Origin: Caldilineaceae bacterium
Lineage (GTDB): Bacteria; Chloroflexota; Anaerolineae; Caldilineales; Caldilineaceae
Reading direction: 5' to 3'
Assembly: GCA_026645575.1 (NCBI GenBank)
Contig: JAPKMW010000116.1
Span: 1 to 32,580, forward strand
DNA: 32,580 bases
Of the stretch, positions 17,539 to 25,706 are shown piece by piece; position 1 is the first letter of the stretch; every line of letters starts with the position of its first letter. The notes beneath the pieces are model-generated. The model was given only the letters and a program-made list of their open reading frames with translations, searched no databases and was not told the origin of the DNA. The translations under genes were made by a program, and so were the position numbers.

Positions 17539-18429
17539 ATGATTCTTCTTGCACCGCCTAAAGAGCAGTCAATGCCAGTTACGAACACAGCGCCCCCTCC
17601 GGCGATTTGGGCCGATCCCCACTTGTTGGCCCATTTGGCACTGCTGACCGGGGCCATCATTTTTAGTTACTTTGGCATGTGGCGCGCCTATTTTGCCACA
17701 TCGGATGATTTTAGCATCACCGGCTGGGTGCGCCATCAGCCAACGTGGTGGGATGTTATCCAGGGCTATGGCAGTGGTGTACACTTTCTCAACTACCTAC
17801 CCATTCGCTGGAAGGCCGACTTTTTCGGTTTGGATGCCGGCCTTTACCTTTGGAGCAGTCTGGGTCAATACCTGTTGATGACCTGGCTGGTTTATGGATT
17901 GGCTTTTCTCCTACTGCGGGGGTCGCGCCGTGCGCTGTTAGCAGCGTTGATCTTTGCTGTCAACTATTCACACTATGAAGTAGTGACCTATGTTTCGGCG
18001 TCGGATTATACCTTGTGGGGCAGCGTCTATCTGAGCGTCCTGCTCGTTTTTGCGGGTTCTCTCTACCATGCGCAGTCGCTGGCGTATTGGGGAGCGGTTG
18101 CGCTCGCGCTGCCGCTGGCCCTAGCCCATGATTTTACCTTAAGTCTGGCGCCGGTGCTGACAGCTTATTACCTGACGATGGGTTTGGGCCAACGTTCGCT
18201 CTGGTCGCTGGGGTGGCGTGATGTGCGTTTGTTATTGCCATTTTGGGTGATTTGGGCAATTCATGTCACGTTACAACTCTACCTGGTGATTACAGGAACA
18301 GCAGGGGCGGTTTATTGGGATAATCTCTATACGCCGGGAGTGCACATGCTGTCGAATTTGCGCTACTTGATCTTCCTGGCGATCCCCAACATGACGATCG
18401 ATCCGATTCAAAATTTTCTTATAGCGTAA
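17539..18429 (+). pseudogene. N-terminal part of GT-C-like membrane protein, ended by an in-frame TAA
   Basis: The first 296 codons of a multi-pass membrane protein. AAAGG precedes ATG 17539; ATG 17572 is an alternative. About seven hydrophobic helices are visible, and the first external loop holds FATSDDFSITGW with the Asp-Asp pair typical of GT-C glycosyltransferases of the ArnT/PMT class. It stops at TAA 18427-18429. The next codons continue in the same frame without another stop to 19071 (LPGAVVQLLWTSAMFLG...), still in membrane-protein sequence, so the original gene was probably 17539-19071 (about 510 codons). A single base change from TAC or TAT (Tyr) would create the stop. It may be a young pseudogene, a sequencing error, or two separately translated halves. 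Confidence 0.72.
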
Positions 18430-18441
18430 CTGCCGGGCGCG

Positions 18442-19071
18442 GTGGTGCAACTGCTGTGGACAAGCGCGATGTTTTTAGGCGTTCTCGTCCAGCTTCTGCT
18501 ACTCTGGCTCTTCTGGCGTGGCGACAGGGTCACGCGCTTTGCGGTGGCTTTGATCTATCTGCCGTTTCTCCAGTATACGCTCTGGCACGGCCATTTTATC
18601 GAAGCGCCCCGCTACCTGTTGTTACCATCCGTGGGTTGTAGCTTGCTGGTAACAAATTTGTTACGCAACGTCATCCGTCAGATCAGCCGGCAGCGCGTCT
18701 TTCGCTATGCACTGGCCCTAATGACAGCGTTATTCTTTTATAGCATTGCGAATGTGCTGGTGGTGCAAGTATGGGTGGCACGCCATGTGGAAAATAGTGA
18801 GTTCCGCCGCGCCTTTGTCACTGCATTGACAACCGATTATCCTCAACTTACCCACCAGGATCGGGTTTGGATCGAGGTGCCCAAGGCCAAGTTCCTCGAT
18901 CTGGCGGCGGCCTGTCGGCTAGTCTATGTTGAACATGTGTCTTGCCACACCTTTATCACTGGCGAAATACCATCGCAACAGATGATTGACCTGGACAAAC
19001 GCGGAACATTCTATTGGCTGCGCGCCACCGAAACCGGAATCGCACAGATCGAACCAGTCGGAGAGCGGTAG
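18442..19071 (+). pseudogene. C-terminal part of the same membrane protein, same frame
   Basis: 209 codons from a possible GTG at 18442, in the same frame as the upstream part and separated from it by one TAA plus four sense codons. It has further membrane helices and the stretch HFIEAPRYLLLPSVG, which resembles the conserved late loop of GT-C-type proteins, then a soluble C-terminal domain (about 115-209). No Shine-Dalgarno precedes GTG 18442, so independent translation is unlikely. The 188 bp that follow, to the convergent phosphodiesterase stop, show no clear terminator or gene. Confidence 0.68.
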
Positions 19072-19259
19072 CCGCTTATGTTCAGCGCCTGGGGCTTGCT
19101 TTGCCGAATTGCTGCGTTCTGGGTTAAGCCGTATGGCGCCTTTTTACCGTTGGCAGCGCCCACTGCGGGCGGCAACGAATAAAGCGCTTTTGCGCATAAT
19201 CGAAACATTCGTTGCTACCCATATCAGTTGTAGTGTTGTTTGCGTATGGACTCTACGCC

Positions 19260-20057
19260 CTATAGCGCAAAGGCTTCGGTTACACAGGCGCCTTCCCAGT
19301 CACGATGATGCGGCAGATTGAGAATACGGGCCAGGGTCGGCGCAGTGTCCAGCAGGGAAACCGGGCCAACCAGTTGATGCCCCTGGCGGATCGATGGACC
19401 GGCGACGATCCAGGGGATGGTCATGTCTTCGGGCATTTCGGTGCCGTGGCTCCGTTCGTGACCGCCATGATCAGCTTGCACCAACACATGGGTGCTTTCC
19501 GGCAGGGCTGCCAGCACCCGCCCCAGGTTGCGATCTGCCCGTTCGGCCTGTCGCAAATACTCGTCACTCATCCAGCCATAGCGATGGCCCCAGGTGTCCA
19601 CTGTACCAAAGTAGACAAAAGCAAAATCAGTGGGACAAGTCGTGAGATGGTGGACAGCCGCTTCCGCCACCCAATCATCGCCATCTTCATCATAGGATCG
19701 GTCACGATAGAGAATGGCATCCAGACTTAACGGCTGGCTAAGATTACGTAGCGGCTCCCAGTTGTGAATGGCAGCACAGCGCAGTCCAGCGTTCTTGGCG
19801 ACATCGATTAGACCAGGCAACGGGCGGGCCATCGGTTGCCAATCGTTGGTGGTAACGCCATGACGCGTTGGGGGGACACTGTGAAAGATCGACATGTGAC
19901 AGGGCAGCGTCACCGACGGCATGACAGAGCGGGCTTGCAAGGAGAAAGCGCCGCGCGCCATCAACCCTTGCAAGGTTGGACAGTGGCACTGGGCCAGGGC
20001 ATCAGGGCGCAGGCCGTCGATCATGACAAAGAGGGTGAGTTTGGTATTGGTGGTCAT
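19260..20057 (-). CDS. Type I phosphodiesterase / nucleotide pyrophosphatase family protein
   Basis: A 265-residue alkaline-phosphatase-superfamily enzyme that cleaves phosphodiester or phosphate-ester bonds using two metal ions. Visible ligands and nucleophile are Asp14 (FVMIDGLRPDA), Thr50 as nucleophile (SVMPSVTLPCHMS), Asp154 and His158 (GTVDTWGHRYG), Asp196 and His197 (VQADHGGH) and His204 (RSHGTEMPED). No signal peptide is seen, so it is cytosolic. It is the last gene of the minus-strand hydantoinase/DUF917 block, separated from the DUF917 gene by a large hairpin. The substrate is unknown; context suggests a small metabolite rather than nucleic acid. Confidence 0.85.
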   Translation of the reverse strand: MTTNTKLTLFVMIDGLRPDALAQCHCPTLQGLMARGAFSLQARSVMPSVTLPCHMSIFHSVPPTRHGVTTNDWQPMARPLPGLIDVAKNAGLRCAAIHNWEPLRNLSQPLSLDAILYRDRSYDEDGDDWVAEAAVHHLTTCPTDFAFVYFGTVDTWGHRYGWMSDEYLRQAERADRNLGRVLAALPESTHVLVQADHGGHERSHGTEMPEDMTIPWIVAGPSIRQGHQLVGPVSLLDTAPTLARILNLPHHRDWEGACVTEAFAL

Positions 20058-20093
20058 AAGAGTCCATTTCGCAGGTTGAGTGATGACAATGGG

Positions 20094-20161
20094 GACAGAC
20101 GCGGATTTAGGTGGCGCGGATCATTGCCAGCATATCCGCGCTCCCTAAATCTGCGTCTGTC
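20094..20161. repeat. Large hairpin of the GCGGAT repeat family
   Basis: Arms 20094-20111 and 20144-20161 pair over 18 bp with one mismatch, and inner arms GCGCGGAT (20114-20121) and ATCCGCGC (20134-20141) extend the stem. It fills the gap between the DUF917 and phosphodiesterase genes. GCGGAT-n3-GG-n-GG-n-CGGAT matches the element at 6216-6308. No T-run follows in the direction of transcription. Confidence 0.75.
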
Positions 20162-20162
20162 T

Positions 20163-21248
20163 TTACAACAGATCCCCCGGCATCGGTTGAAAGGGTACAT
20201 CATAGCCAAAAGCCGCCGGCCCAACAACAGCCAGGGCGGCGGCGGTTTTGAGTTCTTTGGGCGCCGGCATCCCCAGGACGGCGACACGCAAACCGTAGCG
20301 CAACATCTCAGTGCCGATGGGTTCGCCATCTTCCAGGTTGAGAATACAGATGAGATCCGGCACGGTGCAGACGATCTCGCCGTTGCGCCAGGCCACCAGA
20401 TTTTCGTTCTGAAAGACAATCTCCATGCGGTCGGTAGGATCGCCAAAGGCCGTCAATTGAAGGCGACCACGGGCAAAGCCTTGCACTGTGCGCCGCTCGA
20501 CATCGGCGATCTTGCCGCGGAAGAGGACACGACCATGTCCCAGCGCCGCCACCGCTTCCGCCGGTTCTTCATTACGTCGTCGTGCCGCCAGAACAACATC
20601 ACCGATCTGCCGGGCCAGGGTGAGAGTGCCACGAATGATGTGCTGCTTCATTTGCCGCCCCCTCATCAACGGCATGGCCAGGGCTGCGCTGCCGCCCATT
20701 TCGATAGTCAGGCTGCGGGCATATTGCTCCACACGCAGCGGCGAATCCATTTTGTCGAAGATGACCACATTGCCGGCAAAGTCGGCCAGCGCCATTGGGG
20801 AAAGAGAGACGCCGCCAATAGCAAAGGTATCCATCTGCAATTCAGGGAAGGCGCGGCCCATGGCGTCGCCATCGACAACCGGCAGCCCCATTTGCAGGCC
20901 GCAGATGAGCGGTTTCAACGCATTGGCCCCGCCGATCTCGCCGATGATGATGGCCGCCAGTGGAGTGCGCACGTGGTCTTCCAAGGCGCGCATGGCGGTG
21001 ACAAATTCTTGTCCGTTTTGCAGTTTTTCAATGCCAACGGTCGGCGCGCCCATCGTACCAATCGGGCAAACGTAGGCGTCATCGGCCACATCATCGGCCT
21101 CAATAATGCGACAGGCGCCGCCCCGCTCGCGCAGTTCTTTTTGCAGCCAGGTGCGGCCAATGTAGGTATTGCCGCCACCGCCAGTACCTAAAATGCCGGC
21201 GCCAATGGCGACGGCGTCGGTGTCGGCTAAGGTGATTTCATAAGACAT
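20163..21248 (-). CDS. DUF917 family protein (first copy)
   Basis: A 361-residue DUF917 protein (the Pfam family now linked to S-methyl-thiohydantoin desulfurase). The family signature GAGILGTGGGGNTYIG lies at about residues 17-32, followed by GTMGAPTVGIEKL and GDAMGRAFPELQM. The second half carries the usual RGKIADVERRTVQGFARG and NENLVAW motifs. No Shine-Dalgarno is visible before ATG 21248, which is unusual for this window and fits loss of its original upstream neighbour. The closest relative here is the second DUF917 gene at 23288-24367; the Septu-like cassette lies between them. DUF917 genes typically travel with hydantoinase/oxoprolinase genes, as here. Confidence 0.9.
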   Translation of the reverse strand: MSYEITLADTDAVAIGAGILGTGGGGNTYIGRTWLQKELRERGGACRIIEADDVADDAYVCPIGTMGAPTVGIEKLQNGQEFVTAMRALEDHVRTPLAAIIIGEIGGANALKPLICGLQMGLPVVDGDAMGRAFPELQMDTFAIGGVSLSPMALADFAGNVVIFDKMDSPLRVEQYARSLTIEMGGSAALAMPLMRGRQMKQHIIRGTLTLARQIGDVVLAARRRNEEPAEAVAALGHGRVLFRGKIADVERRTVQGFARGRLQLTAFGDPTDRMEIVFQNENLVAWRNGEIVCTVPDLICILNLEDGEPIGTEMLRYGLRVAVLGMPAPKELKTAAALAVVGPAAFGYDVPFQPMPGDLL

Positions 21249-21260
21249 AGTTTATCAAAT

Positions 21261-21271
21261 CAATTCGTTGT
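21261..21271 (+). repeat. 11-bp direct repeat CAATTCGTTGT, left flank of Septu-like cassette
   Basis: CAATTCGTTGT occurs here and again at 23269-23279 in the same orientation, about 2.0 kb apart. The two copies bracket the ATPase and HNH genes. A 10-bp direct copy lies at 23253-23262 and an inverted copy at 23210-23219. Confidence 0.5.
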
Positions 21272-21294
21272 TGCATGTAGGGTAAGCATACCCT

Positions 21295-21891
21295 TTACAC
21301 GAGAAAAAAGCGATACGAAAAATCATTCAGTTGATAATCCTCTTCTGCCCTCAACGTCCGAAACTTACGATACTCAAGCAGCCGGCTTTGCGGACGGCCA
21401 TGATCATTAAGTCCGTAAAAGTCAATCGTTAGTTTTGCTCGCACTTGATCCCGTTCACTGGCAGCAGGGTTAATTTCAATTTCACCGGTTCGATAGTTCA
21501 CAAGAAAATAGCGTTCAAAGGTATAATCATCCGTATCAGGTTTCAATAGCTTTTTATCAAAACGATCCCGCTTTGCGCTTTGACAACGGTCACAACATAC
21601 AAAGAGATTGTGCCAGACATAGGCTAACCGCGGGTAACGGGAAACTGGCCGGAAATGTTCAAGCGTTTGTCGCGCAAACGTTCCTAACGGGTAACCATCA
21701 CAAAATGCGCAGTGATCAGCGTGAGCGCCAAAAGCTTGTAAGAGCAGTGTATTTACCCGCTCACCGAAGTAGGTTTTCCAGTAAAATGGCGCTACCGCGT
21801 CTGCATCACGTTTTGCTTTATGTTCACGCCCCCAAACTCTGTAGTTCTTAGCAAGAAACGCAGGTTGGGGCGGGCGAAAAAACTTCATCAT
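21295..21891 (-). CDS. ptuB: Septu-like HNH endonuclease (PtuB type)
   Basis: A 198-residue HNH nuclease. Zinc-binding pairs are Cys61-Cys64 (HCAFC) and Cys100-Cys103 (CDRC). The catalytic core is TLEHFRPVSRYP (Glu78-His79), with Asn95 in WHNLFVCC and Lys107 after the second zinc pair. The pattern xEHFRPxSxYPxLAYxWxNL matches the HNH family of Septu PtuB and of retron-linked HNH proteins. Its ATG overlaps the ATPase stop by 4 nt (21888-21891), so the pair is coupled. In Septu the ATPase senses invasion and the HNH cuts nucleic acid, causing defence or abortive infection. Base composition is more A/T-rich than the surrounding operon. No reverse transcriptase is near, so a retron is not indicated. 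Confidence 0.83.
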   Translation of the reverse strand: MMKFFRPPQPAFLAKNYRVWGREHKAKRDADAVAPFYWKTYFGERVNTLLLQAFGAHADHCAFCDGYPLGTFARQTLEHFRPVSRYPRLAYVWHNLFVCCDRCQSAKRDRFDKKLLKPDTDDYTFERYFLVNYRTGEIEINPAASERDQVRAKLTIDFYGLNDHGRPQSRLLEYRKFRTLRAEEDYQLNDFSYRFFLV

Positions 21892-23168
21892 AGGGGAATA
21901 TCTTGCTTTGTAATTCGTTGGAGTTGGCGCAATTCACGGCCAACAATGTCTTGGACTTCGATACTCTTGGTTGATAATTGCTTTGCAATTGACGTTAACC
22001 CTGGGATGACTGTCTTGTCACCATGCAGCAACTCTTGTTTTAAGCGCTCAAATTCTGCAAGCTCTTTTTCTGTCTCGACATCGAAGAATTCATCTATACC
22101 AAAAATTTCATCGATTACCGTTGCATAACTGCTACCAGCTTTTGATTCTTCCACTGATGCTAGTTGAGATTTCCCGTCTGTAACAGTGAAGCGGTAGACC
22201 CAGGCGTCACTCACCGAAGCAACGACGAAGGGGGAATGAGTGGCAATGAAAATTTGCGCATTTTTGAATAATTTTTGAATCACTGGCAAAATGCGCCGTT
22301 GCCAAGCCGGGTGTAAATGAATTTCAATCTCGTCGAGAAACAGAATGAAGTTGCGGTCAAGAACATTGCGGTCATCAACCCACTTTAGACGATCAAGACG
22401 CATTAAGAGATCAGCGATCCAACTGATAATTGATTTTAAGCCATCTGGTAAGAGATCAAATTCAATCTCTTTGCCCTTGACTCTCATGCGGACGCCTAAC
22501 GGTTCATAACTAAAGACAAATTCAACCGAGTAACCAACAATTTCTGTTATTGCTTTTTCGATTCTCTGAATCGACTTTTGGTAGCGTTCGGCCACCTGTA
22601 ATTGATTCTCATCGCGCGCAAATGCTACCTTGGCTTTTGTATTGGCGATCCACTGTACTAATTGTTGAGTATCCAGTGGGTGCTGAAAATTGAGAGCATT
22701 CGTCAGTGGATTTGCTGACACCTCTCTAATAGCTTCTATGGTAACTGTGGATAGAGTCCTAGCCCCAGAGTAAGCAAATGTTGCAAATTCAAATTCTTGA
22801 TTCTGAACAATTTGCCATGATTGTTCTACACAAAGACGATACTGTAAAAAATACTGCTCAACATTTATATATCCAAAGTCTCTGATTTGAGTATATCCGA
22901 CTTTTTGTGAATAAACCTGTTCGCTTGAAGTGATGCAAGTGATCTCTACCTCGCTTCTCGCATCAAAATAGCGAAAACGCCGCTGTAGAAATTGCGGTAC
23001 AATAACAAACGCACTTGCCAAAGCATAAAGAATCGTGCTTTTCCCACTTCCATTCACACCTGTCAGAATATGAATTTCTGCTTTGTCTGGATCAGTTTTA
23101 GGTCGGAAATCAATGACCTGCTCGTCAAAGACACCGACGTTCTTTAGCTCAAGGCGAGTGATGCGCAT
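21888..23168 (-). CDS. ptuA: Septu-like AAA/ABC-type ATPase (PtuA type)
   Basis: A 426-residue SMC/ABC-like ATPase. The start is ATG 23168, with AAAGGG 5 nt upstream. Walker A is GVNGSGKST (residues 37-45), a degenerate signature is LLPDGLKSIISW (239-250), and Walker B is FILFLDE (274-280) followed by IEIHLHP. The H-loop His is 311 (ATHSPF). The C-terminal 90 residues are helical and charged. This is the layout of AAA_21-type ATPases paired with HNH proteins in Septu. The gene follows a hairpin terminator and has a weak extended -10 (TGA-TATAGA, 23201-23193), so it is probably an independent unit. It is more A/T-rich than its neighbours, which suggests recent acquisition. Confidence 0.82.
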   Translation of the reverse strand: MRITRLELKNVGVFDEQVIDFRPKTDPDKAEIHILTGVNGSGKSTILYALASAFVIVPQFLQRRFRYFDARSEVEITCITSSEQVYSQKVGYTQIRDFGYINVEQYFLQYRLCVEQSWQIVQNQEFEFATFAYSGARTLSTVTIEAIREVSANPLTNALNFQHPLDTQQLVQWIANTKAKVAFARDENQLQVAERYQKSIQRIEKAITEIVGYSVEFVFSYEPLGVRMRVKGKEIEFDLLPDGLKSIISWIADLLMRLDRLKWVDDRNVLDRNFILFLDEIEIHLHPAWQRRILPVIQKLFKNAQIFIATHSPFVVASVSDAWVYRFTVTDGKSQLASVEESKAGSSYATVIDEIFGIDEFFDVETEKELAEFERLKQELLHGDKTVIPGLTSIAKQLSTKSIEVQDIVGRELRQLQRITKQDIPL

Positions 23169-23200
23169 AAGTACCCTTTAACCGTCTAAGCATCTATATC

Positions 23201-23283
23201 AAAAAGCTACAACGAATTGGGAAAGAAACGAACAGGTCATGCAGTGTTAGGACAATTCGTTGGTCATCCAATTCGTTGTAGCT
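23201..23283 (-). terminator. Hairpin terminator upstream of the Septu-like cassette
   Basis: Arms 23283-23268 and 23220-23205 pair perfectly over 16 bp (CCAATTCGTTGTAGCT), followed on the minus strand by TTTTT (23205-23201). The 47-nt loop contains another CAATTCGTTG copy that could pair alternatively. It lies just after the DUF917 stop and would end the hydantoinase transcript before the ATPase gene. Confidence 0.6.
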
Positions 23284-23287
23284 ATGT

Positions 23288-24367
23288 TTACCGATACCGC
23301 TCCTCTACCGGCACATACGCCACATTATACCCAAAATATTGTGGCCCGACCAGCGCCAACCCGGCCGGCGTCCGCCAGTGCTGGGCGCAGGGGATGCCGA
23401 GAATGGCGACGCGATAGCCATAGCGCATACTCTCGGTGGTGATCGGCTCGCCGGTGTCGATGTCCAGCACGGTGATCAGATCCGGCACAGAGACCTTGAT
23501 CTCGTCATCAATGCGGGCGACCAGGTGTTCATTCTGGAAGCTGATCTGGAGTTTTTGGCCGCTGTATTCGTCGATGCCATCCATAAAGGCGTCACCTTTG
23601 GCGAAACCGGCTTCGGTGCGCCGTTGGACATCACTGATTTTGCCCTTGAAGACCAGGAAGCCGCCCACCTCTTTGCGCACGGTTTCGACCGGGTTGAGTT
23701 CGCTGACACGGGCAGCGCGGATGGTGCGACCAATCTGTTCGGCTTTGCTGATGGTGCCGGCAATGGCGCATTGTTTCAGGTCGCCCACGCTGGCGGCATA
23801 GAGCGCGATCATTGCTGTGGCGCCCATGTCCACGGTGACGCTGCGGGCGAACCGTTCCGTCCAGCGGTTGTTGATCGTCTCCATGAGGACGGTGTTGCCC
23901 CGCTCATCGGACATCGCCATTGGCGTAGCGCTGATGCCGTGGATGGTGTGCGTGACCATCTGGATTTCGGGAAAGGCGCGGCCCATGCCGTCGCAATCGA
24001 CCAGGGGTAGCCGCAAGCGCGCCGCCACATAGATCGGCACAACCGAGTTCATGCCGCCAGCCTCAATACTCATAGTGGCGCGGATTGGTTTGCCCATATA
24101 CTTGCCAATGGTGTGAAAAGCGTTGACCAGGTCGTCGCCGTTGGGCATCTTCTCGACCATGACCGTCGGCGCGCCCATCATGGCGGTGGGGACGATCAAA
24201 TCGTCATCGGCCAACTCATCGAGCGTGTAGAGTTCAACGGGGCCGTAGTCGCGGATGGCCTGGCGCGCCATCAACATGCCGATGTAAGGATCGCCACCGC
24301 CGCCGGTGCCGAGGACGGCGGCGCCCAACGCAATATTTTCGATATTGTGTTCCGTGAGCAAGCGCAT
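23288..24367 (-). CDS. DUF917 family protein (second copy)
   Basis: A 359-residue DUF917 protein, paralogous to the one at 20163-21248. The start ATG 24367 overlaps the oxidoreductase stop by one base (TGATG), so the longer open frame upstream is excluded. Shared signatures are GAAVLGTGGGGDPYIG, MMGAPTVMVEKMPNG, DGMGRAFPEIQM, KGKISDVQRRTEAGFAKG and QNEHLVAR. Both copies keep the full motif set. Two DUF917 genes beside one hydantoinase/oxoprolinase gene are typical, and the products may act as a heteromeric enzyme on a hydantoin or thiohydantoin ring. That function comes from the family and the context only. Confidence 0.9.
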   Translation of the reverse strand: MRLLTEHNIENIALGAAVLGTGGGGDPYIGMLMARQAIRDYGPVELYTLDELADDDLIVPTAMMGAPTVMVEKMPNGDDLVNAFHTIGKYMGKPIRATMSIEAGGMNSVVPIYVAARLRLPLVDCDGMGRAFPEIQMVTHTIHGISATPMAMSDERGNTVLMETINNRWTERFARSVTVDMGATAMIALYAASVGDLKQCAIAGTISKAEQIGRTIRAARVSELNPVETVRKEVGGFLVFKGKISDVQRRTEAGFAKGDAFMDGIDEYSGQKLQISFQNEHLVARIDDEIKVSVPDLITVLDIDTGEPITTESMRYGYRVAILGIPCAQHWRTPAGLALVGPQYFGYNVAYVPVEERYR

Positions 24368-25437
24368 CAGGCGATCCTCACTTCCGTGCCGGTGTCGGCG
24401 CTTTCGAGGAGCGCTTCCATCATCTCCTGGACAATCAAGCCGTGACGCAAGGGCGCAGCGCAGGGTACGCCATCCAAAATTGCCTCGACAAAGTGGCCGG
24501 CGACGTTGTCCCATGCGACCGAGCGTTCATAGGGTTTGTTACCGGGATCGCGCAGTTGGGGTGACAAATCTTGCTGAACGCCATCAACGGTGCGGTAGAT
24601 AGTCAACGGATGGAGTTTGGCGCCGGCATCCGTGCCAAAAAGTTCAATCTGTAGACTTTCCGGCTGGTGGGAAGCCCAGAAGCTTTCCACCTGTAATCCG
24701 GCGCCATTTTCAAAGCGGATAAAACCGCCGCCGTAATCATCGCTGTTATAGAGTTTCGCCAGTTCATTGACTGGTTTGGCCGGCGGGTAGATGTGCCAGA
24801 AACCCTCGCCACGTGGCCCAAACTTGGCCCCGGCCACGCCGCTCACACTCACCGGCTTCGGCATCCCCATGAGCCACCAGACCGAGTCGAGGACATGGAC
24901 GCCCATATCGCGAAAAGCGCCGCCCCCCTTTTGGATAAAACCCAGGCTCCAACCAGGAATGCCAATGCGGCGAATGCTGCTGGCTTTGGCATAATAGAGT
25001 TCACCAAAGTCGCCACGGTGGGTGAGATTACCCAAATATTGCACATCGGGTGCAAAGCGGGTGGAGAGGGACATCATGTTGACCACGCCCGCCGCTTCCG
25101 CCGCCTCCACTAGTTGGCGCGCCGCCGTCACCGAGTCGGAGAGTGGCTTTGTCACCATCACATGTTTGCCGCTGCGCACCACTTCCAGCGCCACCGGCAC
25201 ATGGAATTGGTTCGGTACGCCGACAAAGACAGCGTCGATCTCTTTGTCGCGACACATCTCTTCATAGCTGGTGTATTGCTTTACATCTTTCAAGCCGAGC
25301 GCTGCCGCCGTCTCGACCATTTTGCTTTCGATCACGTCACACAGCGCCACCACACGCGCCCGTGGATTGCGCAGAAAACCACCCGCATTTGCCCGGCCAA
25401 TCCCCATCCCTACAATCGCAACCCGTAGCTCACTCAT
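24367..25437 (-). CDS. Gfo/Idh/MocA family oxidoreductase
   Basis: A 356-residue NAD(P)-dependent dehydrogenase. The nucleotide-binding motif is VGMGIGRANAGGF (residues 9-21), the catalytic Lys97 is in VTKPLS, and Asp177 with His181 sit in RDMGVHVLDSVWWLMG. GAAGGG precedes ATG 25437. It is only distantly similar to the WlbA-like protein at 6353-7378 and lacks that enzyme's uronate-type signature. It overlaps the DUF917 gene downstream. In this operon it probably oxidises a sugar- or polyol-like part of the substrate, but the compound cannot be named. Confidence 0.87.
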   Translation of the reverse strand: MSELRVAIVGMGIGRANAGGFLRNPRARVVALCDVIESKMVETAAALGLKDVKQYTSYEEMCRDKEIDAVFVGVPNQFHVPVALEVVRSGKHVMVTKPLSDSVTAARQLVEAAEAAGVVNMMSLSTRFAPDVQYLGNLTHRGDFGELYYAKASSIRRIGIPGWSLGFIQKGGGAFRDMGVHVLDSVWWLMGMPKPVSVSGVAGAKFGPRGEGFWHIYPPAKPVNELAKLYNSDDYGGGFIRFENGAGLQVESFWASHQPESLQIELFGTDAGAKLHPLTIYRTVDGVQQDLSPQLRDPGNKPYERSVAWDNVAGHFVEAILDGVPCAAPLRHGLIVQEMMEALLESADTGTEVRIA

Positions 25438-25454
25438 AACCCTTCATCCCTTCT

Positions 25455-25706
25455 ATCTTCTCTGTTCATAACAATTCAGGTCACAGAGATACGCAGAGGT
25501 GACACAGAGATTCGCAGAGAGCTTTTCTCTGAGTATCTCTGTGGAACTCCCTGAATCTCTGTGAACCTAAATCGTCACCCATCTTCTCTCTTCATAACAA
25601 TTCAGGTCGCAGAGATATGCAGAGGCGGTACAGAGATTCACAGAGAAAAAACCTCTGTGGCTCTCTGCGGAACCTCCGTGAATCTCTGTGAACCTAATCT
25701 GCTCAC
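25455..25706. repeat. Two tandem copies of a ~126-bp palindromic element
   Basis: Copy 1 (about 25455-25580) and copy 2 (about 25581-25706) both begin ATCTTCTCT(G/C)TTCATAACAATTCAGG and end GTGAACCTAA(...)TCACCC. Each is an imperfect ~43-bp-stem hairpin built of CACAGAGATTC words. Copy 2 overlaps the hydantoinase stop codon by a few bases. The pair fills the gap between the hydantoinase and oxidoreductase genes and would form two long RNA stems within the operon transcript. Confidence 0.8.

Noticed and set aside
19072..19259. Possible terminator or small gene between convergent genes
   Set aside because: Only short imperfect hairpins such as GCGC-TTTT-GCGC; no convincing stem with T-run and no coding pattern.
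19836..21191. 451-codon open frame on the plus strand
   Set aside because: Antisense shadow of the DUF917 and phosphodiesterase genes; no family pattern and low-complexity residues.
21295..23168. Retron with HNH and ATPase effectors
   Set aside because: The HNH family also occurs with retrons, but no reverse transcriptase or msr/msd-like region is adjacent.
23339..24010. 223-codon plus-strand open frame
   Set aside because: Antisense shadow of the second DUF917 gene.
25455..25706. CRISPR-like array
   Set aside because: Only two long palindromic units in direct tandem, without spacers or cas genes.
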